Numbered from the stretch's first letter, positions 8,919 to 17,640 are shown. The stretch: 64,000 bases of DNA from JBKCUK01 sp046318415 (GCA_046318415.1 JBKCUK010000011.1:1-64000); one strand, 5' to 3'. The notes: generated by a model from the sequence alone, not told the origin. Numbers and translations are program-made.

Positions 8919-9911
8919 TTGAGAATTTCTATCGTGTTGCCTGCGCTTATGGCGCTTGGGATGACCCAATCTAGTTATGGCTCAGAACTGGCGCAGCAAG
9001 AGCAAACCCACGATGACGCCAGCCCTGCACACACCATGACTCTGGCACAGCTGCCCAAGGAGATGGTGCAAGAAATTGCAAGCTTTTTAGACCCCCTATC
9101 CTGCGGTGCATTGCGTCAAACCAGCCGCAGTTTGAATAGTGCCCTCGCTGAGAGAATTTTTATCCAAAAAAGTCCTGACCTTGCACCTTATGCCCAAATC
9201 CTGAAAAGCTTATCAACGCCAAGCTTTTCATCAGCAGATGAGCTGATCGCGGACTTTCAAAACACGCCAGCCCCTCAACGGGCAGCTGAAACCCTGCTTC
9301 TTGTGCAACAGCAGATTATGCACACGCTGCAAACAGCGAAAGGTACTCCCGTCGAGTTAACCAGACTGCATATGAATCTCTCGCTGCCCTATGTGCAAAG
9401 CTTCATGCTCCTGCTCAACCTTCCCGAAGATGTGGACGCAAAGAACTTTTCAAGCTTTTTCAAGTTCATGGACAACTTCACCAGAACCCAGCAACAGGGC
9501 TATTGGAACAGCGAAAATCCAGAAGAGAACCATAAACGCTTACCCCATCAAATTGCGGTCATCGCCCAGTGTGCCCTCTCCCTCATCGATCATGAAAAAA
9601 TGCGCTTCACAATCCAAGATGCAGAAACTCAAGAACAGGTGCAGGTGCAAAAAACAGAAATTGTTTTACTGGCCATTAAGATGCAGCTGTTTGCCGGCGA
9701 GAGGCTTCCTGCAAAAAACCTCTATGACATGCACCTAAGGCAAATCTCAAATCAGGACCCAGCGCTTGGTGAAAAAATTGAAGAAGTGATTGCACTCCTT
9801 CAGTCCCACCCACAACAGGATCAACGCCCTGAAGCGCAGCTGTCATTATGGGATTGGCTTAGCGACTGCGCCCTTGGCTTTGTGCGGGTCTGGAGCTTTA
9901 CACAACAGTAG
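8919..9911 (+). CDS. Exported F-box-like protein
   Basis: 330 residues starting at TTG with a good AAAGGGAG RBS. Residues 1-22 form a signal peptide (ending QSSYGS). Residues 41-81 read TLAQLPKEMVQEIASFLD, then a Leu/Arg helix and LNSALAERIF. This follows the F-box pattern LP-x-E-(L/M)-x-x-x-I-x-x-x-L-D followed by a helix with Arg/Ser. The remaining ~250 residues are helical with no recognised domain. In eukaryotes the F-box binds Skp1 of SCF ubiquitin ligases, and bacterial F-box effectors hijack this. That role here is inference, strengthened by a second such gene at 28782-30458. Confidence 0.65.
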   Translation: MRISIVLPALMALGMTQSSYGSELAQQEQTHDDASPAHTMTLAQLPKEMVQEIASFLDPLSCGALRQTSRSLNSALAERIFIQKSPDLAPYAQILKSLSTPSFSSADELIADFQNTPAPQRAAETLLLVQQQIMHTLQTAKGTPVELTRLHMNLSLPYVQSFMLLLNLPEDVDAKNFSSFFKFMDNFTRTQQQGYWNSENPEENHKRLPHQIAVIAQCALSLIDHEKMRFTIQDAETQEQVQVQKTEIVLLAIKMQLFAGERLPAKNLYDMHLRQISNQDPALGEKIEEVIALLQSHPQQDQRPEAQLSLWDWLSDCALGFVRVWSFTQQ

Positions 9912-9938
9912 GACCTCATGCCAAGCCCTTGGGTCCCC

Positions 9939-11288
9939 CTAGGCGCCTTTTAAGCGGCCCAAGTAGCCTCGAAGGGTTTGGCTCGCACTTTGGCAGGACG
10001 CCACAAACGCCTTAAACTGCGCGCGATAGTCCATCTCACGGAAATCTTTGATCACAGGCGCAAAGAAAGAGCCAAAAGCGATGTACGTACTGGGTGTCAG
10101 GATAAACTGTACAACCATGTCTTTCTTGCTGATTAAGATGTCGCGCACTGAGCCTTCGGGCAGGCCTGCGGCAATGGAACCAACGTAACCGGCGATGCTT
10201 TGTTGATCGATCAAACCGGCGTAATAGCTTGCCATCACTGCCACAAAGGCCGTAACCAATGGAAGATTATCTTTCAATGTCTGGGCTGTGCGCGGCAAGG
10301 CCAGCTTTTTGTGGAAAAATTCCACAACGGATTTTTCAAGCGCCCCGTAGAAAGGCAGGCTGCTAATCTGCAGACTGCGGTCGCAAACGAAGGTATAGGT
10401 GCCATGCCCAGTGCTATCGATAGGTGTTCCAGAAGTCCCTCCGGTGATGAGCTGTTGTTGGTTTTTGGTGAACAAGGCATCGGTTAAATCCACGCCATCG
10501 CCCTTCAAACTTGCATTCACCAGGGCGCCACGAAAGTCACCTTTGATGCGCGCATGGGACGTCTGCACATCTCGAAAATCAACATCTTCCTGCGTCGTCA
10601 CATTCCACAGCCTTGCATTGGCAAAGCTTGCCCGTTTAAAAGACCCGCCGGAAAAAACCACATTGGTAAAACTGGTGTTTGCAAACTGTTTCCCCTCACA
10701 GAACAGATTTTCGAGGCTTAGGTTTTTAAGGGTCATCTTCTGTCCCGAGAGGCAGGCCTGGGTTGTACTGTTCCCATCAACTTTGATGAGTGTTCCTGTG
10801 AATGATGCCCCCTCAAAAGAGGTCCTTTGATTCATGGTTGCATGGGTTAAATTCAAGGATCCGCCATTAAAATGGGCACCACTAAAATTCGCCTCACTCA
10901 AGTTGGCGCCGTCAAAGCGACAATCATGGAAAGTAGCGCCCTTGGCGATGGCCTGACTCAGATTGGCACCAGAGAAATTGACACGGTAAAATTGAACTCC
11001 AGAGAGATTAACCCCGCTCAAATTCGCTTGGCTGAGATCGAGATCAGCGATTTCAGAGCGTGAAAAATTGGCTCTCGAGATGTTGGCGGTTTTGAGATCA
11101 AGGGCTCCACCGGCACCATGCTGCACGTCAAGCCCTGACAAATTACAGGCCACGCAGTGGTTGGATTTGATCAAAAACTGCCAACATGACGCTGGACTTG
11201 AGCAAGCCTGTTGGCCCAATACTGACTTTTGCGAAGCATGAGCAGGCCCAATGGAGAAGAGAAAACTTAGAATAAAGAGAATGCGCAT
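9939..11288 (-). CDS. Exported pentapeptide-repeat protein with C-terminal membrane segments
   Basis: 449 residues. Signal peptide 1-18 (SIGPAHA|SQ). Pentapeptide repeats of the A(N/D)LSx / A(N)FSx type run from about 65 to 165 (ANISRANFSRSEIADLDLSQ, GANLSEANFSGAHF) and resume near 205-270, giving a right-handed quadrilateral beta-helix. The C-terminal ~120 residues contain two hydrophobic stretches (LPLVTAFVAVMASYYAGLI and a second near FILTPSTYIAFGSFF) that could anchor or insert in a membrane. Cysteines near the start of the mature protein (CSSPASCWQF, CVACN) may form disulfides. The function is unknown. It is convergent with the F-box-like gene. Confidence 0.75.
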   Translation of the reverse strand: MRILFILSFLFSIGPAHASQKSVLGQQACSSPASCWQFLIKSNHCVACNLSGLDVQHGAGGALDLKTANISRANFSRSEIADLDLSQANLSGVNLSGVQFYRVNFSGANLSQAIAKGATFHDCRFDGANLSEANFSGAHFNGGSLNLTHATMNQRTSFEGASFTGTLIKVDGNSTTQACLSGQKMTLKNLSLENLFCEGKQFANTSFTNVVFSGGSFKRASFANARLWNVTTQEDVDFRDVQTSHARIKGDFRGALVNASLKGDGVDLTDALFTKNQQQLITGGTSGTPIDSTGHGTYTFVCDRSLQISSLPFYGALEKSVVEFFHKKLALPRTAQTLKDNLPLVTAFVAVMASYYAGLIDQQSIAGYVGSIAAGLPEGSVRDILISKKDMVVQFILTPSTYIAFGSFFAPVIKDFREMDYRAQFKAFVASCQSASQTLRGYLGRLKGA

Positions 11289-11385
11289 TGGAAAAATCCC
11301 AAAACTGGTTTCTTATCAGTATGCTTTACTTTTATTAAAAAAGGGTTATTGCTGAGGGCAGCGTGATTTTGGAATGGAGTGAGCG

Positions 11386-12006
11386 ATGCCGGATTTCAGC
11401 CTGGAGCGCGACTATTTAGGATACGTGGCAGGCCTTGATGAAGCAGGATGTGGACCGTGGGCTGGACCCGTGGTTGCAGCAGCTGCCATGTTCCTGGACC
11501 AAAATCTACCACCAGAAGTTATGAATCTGTTTGATGACTCAAAAAAGCTCTCCGCCAAGAAGCGTGCGCAAGCCAATCAGGTGCTTCGCGCTTTGCCCCC
11601 TCATCAATTCGTCTATGCCTTAGGTCTGGCATCCGCTGATGAAATCGACACCCTCAACATTCGCAAAGCCGCCATGCTGGCCCTAACCCGCGCCTTTGAT
11701 GGGCTTCGCGTGCCCCCCACGGCGTGTCTTGTGGATGGCACTTATCCAGCGTTCCTCCCCGTCCCGCAGCGCTCGGTCATCAAAGGGGATAGCCTATCCT
11801 ATTCCATTGCAGCCGCGTCCATCCTCGCCAAAGTTGAGCGTGATCACCTGATGGAGCAGCTAGGTGAAACCTATCCCGGCTATGGTTTTGAAAAGCACGC
11901 AGGCTATGGCACAAAAGCACATCAAGAAGCGCTGCAAAAGCTTGGCCCCTGCCCCGAACATCGCAAAAGCTTTGCGCCGATTGCAGCTTTGATGAACGCA
12001 GCCTAG
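11386..12006 (+). CDS. rnhB: Ribonuclease HII
   Basis: 206 residues, typical size. Motifs: AGLDEAGCGPWAGPVV with the first catalytic Asp-Glu pair, DSKKLSAKKR, and VDGTY and KGDSLSYSIAAASILAKVERD with further acidic residues. It cleaves the RNA strand of RNA-DNA hybrids and removes single ribonucleotides from DNA. The GRG ribonucleotide-reading motif is GCG here (Arg to Cys), worth comparing with relatives. The start ATG has GGAG upstream. The stop codon overlaps the mutY stop on the other strand (bases 12004-12005 shared), so the genes are tightly convergent. Confidence 0.94.
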   Translation: MPDFSLERDYLGYVAGLDEAGCGPWAGPVVAAAAMFLDQNLPPEVMNLFDDSKKLSAKKRAQANQVLRALPPHQFVYALGLASADEIDTLNIRKAAMLALTRAFDGLRVPPTACLVDGTYPAFLPVPQRSVIKGDSLSYSIAAASILAKVERDHLMEQLGETYPGYGFEKHAGYGTKAHQEALQKLGPCPEHRKSFAPIAALMNAA

Positions 12007-13037
12007 AAAGCGTCCAGCGCTGCCTTGAGCACTTTTTTATATAAGGTGGGCAAAGCGTGATGATGAAAATCCCGCGGGTGCACGGCTTCCTCAAGAACAT
12101 CAGAGACATGCGCACAATAGATATCAAGAAACAACCTAAAATGCGTAAAAACATGAACCACAGGTTTTTCAAGGAGTTGCCACTGGGCGTGGACGGGTTG
12201 ATGTTCTTGCCAATCCAACTGAGACCACCTCTCTGGTCGCCAGGGGGTTCCAGGAGTGCCAATCAATCCTGACAACAGGCCCTGCTCAGGCCGTTTTTGC
12301 AACCAAATATGGCCGCGATGATCCCTCACCACAAAGGCCACACCATACTGATCAGGTTTGGCTTTTTTGGGTAATGCTTTTGGATAATCCGTGGCGTTTC
12401 CATTCTGATAGCCCCTGCAAGAGGCTTGGATTGGGCACTGCCCGCACTCGGGATTTTTGGGCGTACAAACGGTGGCACCAAGATCCATCAAGGCCTGGGC
12501 CACATCGCCACTGCGGGTTGGGTGGATAAAGGCGTGCAATGGCTTTTGCACTTGGCGGGCAAGCTCGGCCCCCACCCCCTCGAGGGCAGAAAAACGCGCC
12601 ATCACCCGTTTAATATTACCGTCGATGGGTAGGGTTGGACGGGCAAAGGCAATGGACGCAATGGCCGCAGCGGTGTAAAGACCCACACCTGGAATCTTCA
12701 AAAGTGATTCCTCATCCTGGGGCAAAGCACCGCCATGGTGGGCCACCACATACTGTACGCCCTTATGGAGATTCTCGATCCGGCGGTAATAACCAAGCCC
12801 CTGCCAGGCAACCCGCAGCTCATCTAAGCCAGCAGCTGCAAATGCTTCTAAGGAGGGCCACCGCTCTATAAACCGCAAAAAGTAAGGAATGACCGTGGCC
12901 ACGGTTGTCTGCTGCAGCATGACCTCTGACAGCCACACATGGTAAGGATTGGCACGTCGCGGCGGGTGCACACGCCAGGGCAGCGTGCGCGCTTTGCTGT
13001 CATACCAACTTAAAAGAGCATCCCGTGCATCAATCAT
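12003..13037 (-). CDS. mutY: A/G-specific adenine DNA glycosylase MutY
   Basis: 344 residues. HhH-GPD fold with LSEVMLQQTTVATV (catalytic Glu), the LKIPGVGLYTAAAI helix-hairpin-helix, IDGNIKRV with the catalytic Asp, and the four-cysteine [4Fe-4S] loop C-x6-C-x2-C-x5-C (CTPKNPECGQCPIQASC). The C-terminal third (WLQKRPEQGLLSGL) is the NUDIX-like domain that recognises 8-oxoG. It removes adenine mispaired with 8-oxoguanine. It starts at the ATG giving MIDARDALLSWY, as the family does. Confidence 0.95.
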   Translation of the reverse strand: MIDARDALLSWYDSKARTLPWRVHPPRRANPYHVWLSEVMLQQTTVATVIPYFLRFIERWPSLEAFAAAGLDELRVAWQGLGYYRRIENLHKGVQYVVAHHGGALPQDEESLLKIPGVGLYTAAAIASIAFARPTLPIDGNIKRVMARFSALEGVGAELARQVQKPLHAFIHPTRSGDVAQALMDLGATVCTPKNPECGQCPIQASCRGYQNGNATDYPKALPKKAKPDQYGVAFVVRDHRGHIWLQKRPEQGLLSGLIGTPGTPWRPERWSQLDWQEHQPVHAQWQLLEKPVVHVFTHFRLFLDIYCAHVSDVLEEAVHPRDFHHHALPTLYKKVLKAALDAF

Positions 13038-13130
13038 AAAGGGCTTTATAAACCAGAAAATACTAAAGATATAGATTATCTTTGTATGTTTTAAATCCTC
13101 TTTGATGACGTCCTCAAACCTCCTTGAGGC

Positions 13131-13979
13131 TCAGCCCTTAGGTGCTTCGTTTTGCGCAAAATCCCGCTTCAAGAACAAAGGCCGCTCTCGATAGAGAATC
13201 ACGCCTGTTAAGATCATCAGAAGCAATGTTTGAATGACTTTACTATCAGGATGCGTTGCAAACAATTCATTGAAAAATCCAGCACTGATATGAAAAACAA
13301 CCGCCACAAGGATGTTTCGGTTACTGCGGTAATAGAGCCAGTTCATCAAGATGACGAAAGGAAACAGGCTCAATGCAAAATTAACACCATAAATCCAATG
13401 GGTAGCAACCACATTACTGTGATAATAGTCCTTAATAAACGACAGTGGAAAATGCCAGACCACCCAAAAAAGTGCAAACATGATCGAGGTGGTCAATAAG
13501 TTAAAGCGTGCCCGCAAACAATCCGTACCATAGGAGTGCCACGCCAACTCTTCCACGAGAGGCGCCAGAAAAAGCATCACCCACGCCGGAAACAGAGGAA
13601 AATTGAAGGAGGGCTTTTCTGCAAGACGAAATTGATTGAGGTCATGCCCCATGAATAAGGAAAGAACTTGGGCAAGCAAAAGGCTCGCCGGCATCAAACC
13701 ACACGCCAAAAGCATCATGTGGGGCTTAACCCCTGAAACGCTCAACAACCGCGGCAACAGATCACGACGTAAGTGAGGATTTCTATACATCATGGTAAAG
13801 GCAATCAACGTTGGGCTTGCCAAGCCAAGCAGCATCAAAACACCCGTGATAATCTCATGTCCCTGCTGCGGGGGCTCCATATGACTGAAAGCGGCTGCAG
13901 CAAACCACGCAACCCACGTGATGAGTGTTGCCAAAACATAGAACAGAACGGGACGATCGTAATATTGAATTTCAGTCAT
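13131..13979 (-). CDS. CPBP-family intramembrane metalloprotease
   Basis: 282 residues with about seven hydrophobic helices. The Abi/CPBP motifs are present: EELAWHS with Glu143-Glu144 (motif 1; the usual Arg is Trp/His here), FALFWVVWHFPL with His176 (motif 2), and VVFHISAGFFNE with His230 and Asn237 (motif 3). The family is related to eukaryotic CAAX prenyl proteases, with bacterial roles in bacteriocin immunity or protein processing that usually remain undefined. It is a lone gene, with a truncated relative of its first exon-sized segment just upstream at 14018-14182. Confidence 0.8.
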   Translation of the reverse strand: MTEIQYYDRPVLFYVLATLITWVAWFAAAAFSHMEPPQQGHEIITGVLMLLGLASPTLIAFTMMYRNPHLRRDLLPRLLSVSGVKPHMMLLACGLMPASLLLAQVLSLFMGHDLNQFRLAEKPSFNFPLFPAWVMLFLAPLVEELAWHSYGTDCLRARFNLLTTSIMFALFWVVWHFPLSFIKDYYHSNVVATHWIYGVNFALSLFPFVILMNWLYYRSNRNILVAVVFHISAGFFNELFATHPDSKVIQTLLLMILTGVILYRERPLFLKRDFAQNEAPKG

Positions 13980-14017
13980 TTTGACTCAAAATATCTAAGC
14001 GGTTTCAAAGAAGCCTT

Positions 14018-14182
14018 TTAAAACGCTACGGCCTCATATCTACTTTGGGTTCTGCTCACTTTATATCCCAGCTGCGGGGGCTCCACATGACTGAAAATAG
14101 CCACAACAAACCACGCAACCCACGCGATGAGCGTTGCCAAAATATAGAATAGAACAGGGCGATCATTTTCAGAACAGCGCAT
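14018..14182 (-). pseudogene. Truncated duplicate of the CPBP protease N-terminus
   Basis: Bases 14066-14167 closely match the 5' end of the neighbouring CPBP gene (about 13859-13956). The reading frame is conserved from its own ATG (14180-14182, with AAAGG upstream): NDRPVLFYILATLIAWVAWF against YDRPVLFYVLATLITWVAWF. Similarity stops after VEPPQ, and the frame ends 54 codons in with TAA. Many differences are silent or conservative, so the copy probably diverged as a gene before being truncated. It may still make a one-helix peptide, but a remnant is the simpler reading. Confidence 0.7.
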
Positions 14183-14301
14183 TCTGCCTTTCGAAGATCG
14201 GTTATCTATAAAGCCAACCAGGACTCACTGTAAAGACGCCATTGCGGGGCAAGCACGCCAAACTCATACTCCTGCCAAACCCATTCTCTTTGCCCAAATG
14301 A

Positions 14302-14325
14302 AAAAAGGCGCTTTCGCGCCTTTTT
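14302..14325 (-). terminator. Terminator downstream of the Ala-rich exported peptide
   Basis: GGCGC (14307-14311) pairs with GCGCC (14316-14320) around TTTC, flanked by A5 and T5. On the minus strand the hairpin is followed by a T-run 33 nt after the stop of the gene at 14358-14555. The symmetrical A and T tracts make it potentially bidirectional. Confidence 0.8.
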
Positions 14326-14357
14326 CCGAAGCTTTACTCTCTTGCGAGAGCGAGAAG

Positions 14358-14555
14358 TTACTTCTTCTCAGCAGCCTTGTCAGCAGCTGGAGCAGCTTCA
14401 GCAGCGGCTGGAACAGCAGCTTCAGCAGCAGGAGCAGCTGGAGCAGCAGCTTCCATCTTATGGTCTTTACCCTTGTGCTCAGCAGCCTTGTCAGCAGCAG
14501 CAAAAGCAGGAGCAGCAAACAAAGCAGCAATCATAGCAACTGGAATGAAACGCAT
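14358..14555 (-). CDS. Small Ala-rich exported protein
   Basis: 65 residues. Signal peptide with a textbook AFA-A cleavage site (MRFIPVAMIAALFAAPAFA). The mature ~46 residues consist almost wholly of Ala, Glu, Lys and Pro, with a KGKDHKME block and repeated AAxAAP/AEAA units ending in EKK. It has a strong RBS (TAGGAG), a plausible sigma-70-type promoter at 14615-14642 and a strong terminator, so it is a free-standing, probably well-expressed gene. Function unknown. The composition resembles small periplasmic or envelope-associated peptides; no enzyme motif is possible. Confidence 0.75.
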   Translation of the reverse strand: MRFIPVAMIAALFAAPAFAAADKAAEHKGKDHKMEAAAPAAPAAEAAVPAAAEAAPAADKAAEKK

Positions 14556-14614
14556 CTTAACTCTCCTAAAAGTTTAACGTTTGATGCCAAACGTGATTGG
14601 TTCAGCACGCTTGC

Positions 14615-14642
14615 AGCATAACAAATGGTATTGAACCTTCAA
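14615..14642 (-). promoter_or_regulatory. Candidate promoter of the Ala-rich peptide gene
   Basis: On the minus strand TTGAAG (14637-14642) and TATGCT (14615-14620) are separated by 16 nt, close to the -35/-10 consensus. They lie about 60 nt upstream of the start codon. Assigned by eye only. Confidence 0.45.
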
Positions 14643-14801
14643 CAGTCTCGTGTTTTCGCCTGAAAGTTGCAAGACACTGTTGTACGGATGCCACACTTTT
14701 GCTTGGCACCCCTGGGAAATGATGTTAGTGTTTTTATGAAAATTTAACTCGAAGTGCAGCTAAAATAGTCGGATAGCTGTTTCCAGAAAGGAGAAGGACC
14801 C

Positions 14802-16025
14802 TTGCATTCCTTGATTTCTAGATCTCTTTTGGGTTTAGCCTTCGTGCTTTTCTGGCTTAGGGCTGCGACAGCTGAGGCTGTGGTCTATGCCCATGTGGTG
14901 ATGGACGCAGCCACCGGTCGGGTTCTCCAAGCCCACAATGCGGATACCCTCACCCCCCCCGCATCGCTCACAAAAATGATGACCCTATATATGATCTTTG
15001 AAGCCCTGCAACAGGGAAAACTGAAACTCTCCTCAAAAATCACCATCACACCCCATGGCGCCCGACAAATACCCACAAAACTGGGCGTTAAGCCGGGTAC
15101 GCAAATTACCGTTGAACAAGCCATCCTGGCGTTGCTGACGCGTTCAGCCAATGATGTGTCGGCCTCCTATGCGGAACATGTTGCAAAAACAGAAAGTGCC
15201 TTTGCCCACCAGATGACGCAAAAAGCGCGCACCCTTGGCCTTCAGCATACTATTTTTAAGAACGCGTCCGGCGTCCCAGCCAAAGGGCAGCTGACCACCG
15301 CACGGGAGATGGCCAAGCTCTCACGGATTTTATTTCAGCATTTCCCCACCTACACCCGCTACTTTGCCACCAAAGTTTTTCACTATCGGGGGCAGCCCAT
15401 CCACAACCACAACCACATGTTGGGCCCCCTGCCCCAAGATGAGAGTATTATTGTGGATGGCATCAAGACGGGATTTGTGAATGCCTCAGGCTTTAACCTG
15501 GCGGCATCGGCCATCAAACGTGGTCAGCGTCTTTTTGCGGTGGTGATGGGCGGGCCCAGCTGGCGCTGGCGCGATCAACGCATGGGCAAGTTGCTCCAAG
15601 CTTCCTACCGCATGATGGAGCGGGGTCAAACCACCTTTGCCCAGGCCCATGATTTTGAGGAAGATATAGCCGAACCCGTTCAAGCAAAGCCGGCTTTGAC
15701 CCGCGCTGTGGCCTATGACGTGCCGCATCAGAAGCCTAACAAAAATCCACCCACTTGGGCGGTGCAACTGGGCACATACCGCACATCGGCTCTCGCCCAA
15801 CAAGCTGCCAAAGCCTCCCTGCGTCATTTGGCGCAGTCGGGACACAATGCGCGCATTGCCATCACCCCCACAGGCCGCAAGACCAAACGTCAGTTTCGCG
15901 CGCGTCTCGCCGGTCTTGATCGGGCCAGCGCCCAGCGCATTTGCCAAAAACTCAGCCACCAAGGTCAACGGTGCCTTGCCATGCGCAATGTCTCACCCAG
16001 GCTCGCCTCGGCCGGAGCGCCCTAA
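14802..16025 (+). CDS. D-alanyl-D-alanine carboxypeptidase (DacA/DacF type) with SPOR domain
   Basis: 407 residues, TTG start after AAAGGAGAAGG. Signal peptide to about residue 25. The S11 penicillin-binding motifs are intact: S55-L-T-K58, S115-A-N117 and K222-T-G224. The enzyme trims the terminal D-Ala from peptidoglycan stem peptides in the periplasm. Residues ~322-400 (WAVQLGTYRTSALAQQAA, then FRARLAGLDRASAQRICQKL) form a SPOR domain, which binds denuded glycan at the division site, so septal action is likely. A Pro/Lys linker joins the two domains. It is monocistronic. Confidence 0.92.
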   Translation: MHSLISRSLLGLAFVLFWLRAATAEAVVYAHVVMDAATGRVLQAHNADTLTPPASLTKMMTLYMIFEALQQGKLKLSSKITITPHGARQIPTKLGVKPGTQITVEQAILALLTRSANDVSASYAEHVAKTESAFAHQMTQKARTLGLQHTIFKNASGVPAKGQLTTAREMAKLSRILFQHFPTYTRYFATKVFHYRGQPIHNHNHMLGPLPQDESIIVDGIKTGFVNASGFNLAASAIKRGQRLFAVVMGGPSWRWRDQRMGKLLQASYRMMERGQTTFAQAHDFEEDIAEPVQAKPALTRAVAYDVPHQKPNKNPPTWAVQLGTYRTSALAQQAAKASLRHLAQSGHNARIAITPTGRKTKRQFRARLAGLDRASAQRICQKLSHQGQRCLAMRNVSPRLASAGAP

Positions 16026-16350
16026 TCCCAAATAGGCAGCCAAGCCAGTGGAGTCAACCCTCCGCGCTTTCTGAGAGGACAAATTGATATTTCAATGGTG
16101 AAGAGCAGATCTTCATTCCTATCAGTTCATGGAAAAATAAAGCATCCTGAGAGCCTGACTCAAGGATATGGATCACCTCCTAAAATGGCCGCAACGGCTC
16201 TCCATCCAGGATTGTCAACAAAGAGGGTGCCTTAGCGCCCGCCAAAAAAACAACAAAAAATGCTTCATTGGAAAAATGTTGACATTCTTGGTCGATACGT
16301 CTACGCATTCTCTTGGCTAAAAGCTTCCCATCGATAACAGGAGTCAAAAC
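16026..16350. other. Intergenic region before the LRR protein
   Basis: 325 bases with no convincing gene on either strand. The only signal I see is a candidate promoter near its right end (separate entry) and the LRR gene's leader with AACAGGAGTC as RBS. Confidence 0.6.
16279..16307 (+). promoter_or_regulatory. Candidate promoter of the LRR protein gene
   Basis: A perfect TTGACA -35 (16279-16284) stands 17 nt before TACGCA (16302-16307), a weak -10. The start codon is 44 nt further on. The -35 is convincing, the -10 is not. Confidence 0.35.
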
Positions 16351-17571
16351 ATGATCCGCTCACGTTCCTTCCTTGACTTCCTCATGTTGGCCTCTACCCT
16401 GGGCACTGGCGCATGCGCGCACGCAACTGACGCTCTGGCAATGGAAGACAACAATCCGCCTAAAAAAGTGCCCTCGCTCTACGACTCATGCTCCCAGTTT
16501 ATAAGAAAAACCATTGAAGACGAAATTCAGCGCAACCCGGCGGAATTGCCACCCACCCTTGTACTCGCGCAAGAAGCTCGCGGCCCTCAAGAGACCATAG
16601 AAGTCCTTTTCGGATCTTCTTATGATGTGCGTGATTTTGAACATCTCAATAGAAGTTTTCTTCGCGAATTCCCGACAATTAAGTTCGGCTTTAGGTTGCA
16701 AATGCATTCTAGGATCAGAATTCAGAGCATGTTTGAGCTGTTTGCGCAAAACAATACTGTCCTCACAAACCTTGATCTACATTACTCGGGCACGAAATTC
16801 ATTATTGAAAAACTTAATCTTCTGAGCAACTTAAAAATCCTAGACCTTTCATGGACCAAAATGAGAGGCGACATCCATCATTTAGCTTCGCTGACACGGC
16901 TGACTACTCTCGACCTCAGCAACACTGAGCTGAAAGATAACGATATCGCCAGGTTAGAGGCGCTGACCAACCTTCAAACCCTTGACCTCACCAACAATAG
17001 AAACACCGCGCACTGTCTTTCCTCCATCGGCAAGTTGGTGTCCTTGACAGACCTAAATCTGTTCCACACGGCTGGCCATGTGGGCGGCCATTCAGAAGCA
17101 CTGACCTCGCTGACGAACCTAACGATCCTCGACCTTAGTGCTTGTGTAGGCGATGGTTTTTGCCTTGAGCACTTAAGCCCATTGACGCAGCTGAGGCACC
17201 TTACCCTTAGAGGTATGGACATTACACCTCAAAGGGTGTGCGCGCTTTCATCGTTGACCAACCTTGAGATCCTAAACCTAGGGTTGAATCCAATTGGCGC
17301 AGAAGGTGCAGCTGTCGTTGGTGGCCTTACCAACCTCATCGAACTTGAGCTGATGGAAAATCGGATCGGCGACGCTGGCTTTGCCCATTTGTCTTCCCTG
17401 GTTAATCTTGAATTTCTAGACGCTGCGGGCAATGACATTAGCGCGGCGGGTCTTTTGGTTCTCGACCACCTGACCAATCTCAAGCGCCTTGAAATCCGCT
17501 ACAACCAAATCCGGTTGGGGGATCCAGCGCTTGAAGCGATTCAGAAAAAAGGTGTCATGATCAATCTTTAA
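16351..17571 (+). CDS. Exported leucine-rich-repeat protein
   Basis: 406 residues. Hydrophobic N-terminal signal (about 8-28; GTGACAHAT could allow cleavage, and the Cys does not fit a standard lipobox). From about 130 to the end there are ten or so LRRs of 23-25 residues: LTNLDLHYSG, LKILDLSWTK, LTTLDLSNTE, LQTLDLTNNR, LTILDLSACV, LEILNLGLNP, LIELELMENR, LEFLDAAGND, LKRLEIRYNQ. The curve they form would bind protein. It has its own terminator and probable promoter, so it is an independent unit. A role in host interaction is inferred from export and fold; the target is unknown. Confidence 0.8.
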   Translation: MIRSRSFLDFLMLASTLGTGACAHATDALAMEDNNPPKKVPSLYDSCSQFIRKTIEDEIQRNPAELPPTLVLAQEARGPQETIEVLFGSSYDVRDFEHLNRSFLREFPTIKFGFRLQMHSRIRIQSMFELFAQNNTVLTNLDLHYSGTKFIIEKLNLLSNLKILDLSWTKMRGDIHHLASLTRLTTLDLSNTELKDNDIARLEALTNLQTLDLTNNRNTAHCLSSIGKLVSLTDLNLFHTAGHVGGHSEALTSLTNLTILDLSACVGDGFCLEHLSPLTQLRHLTLRGMDITPQRVCALSSLTNLEILNLGLNPIGAEGAAVVGGLTNLIELELMENRIGDAGFAHLSSLVNLEFLDAAGNDISAAGLLVLDHLTNLKRLEIRYNQIRLGDPALEAIQKKGVMINL

Positions 17572-17603
17572 CAGTCTATTGAAACAGTCACGGTACTGAA
17601 TCT

Positions 17604-17640
17604 AACCCGCTGATCACTGAATCAGCGGGTTTATTTTTTA
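17604..17640 (+). terminator. Strong Rho-independent terminator of the LRR gene
   Basis: An 11-bp perfect stem AACCCGCTGAT / ATCAGCGGGTT with a CACTGA loop, followed by TATTTTTT, 32 nt after the stop codon. Confidence 0.9.

Noticed and set aside
14342..14555. CAG/AGC-rich microsatellite and plus-strand Ser- or Gln-rich ORFs
   Set aside because: They are the antisense shadow of the Ala-rich exported peptide, which has a signal peptide, RBS and terminator in its own frame.
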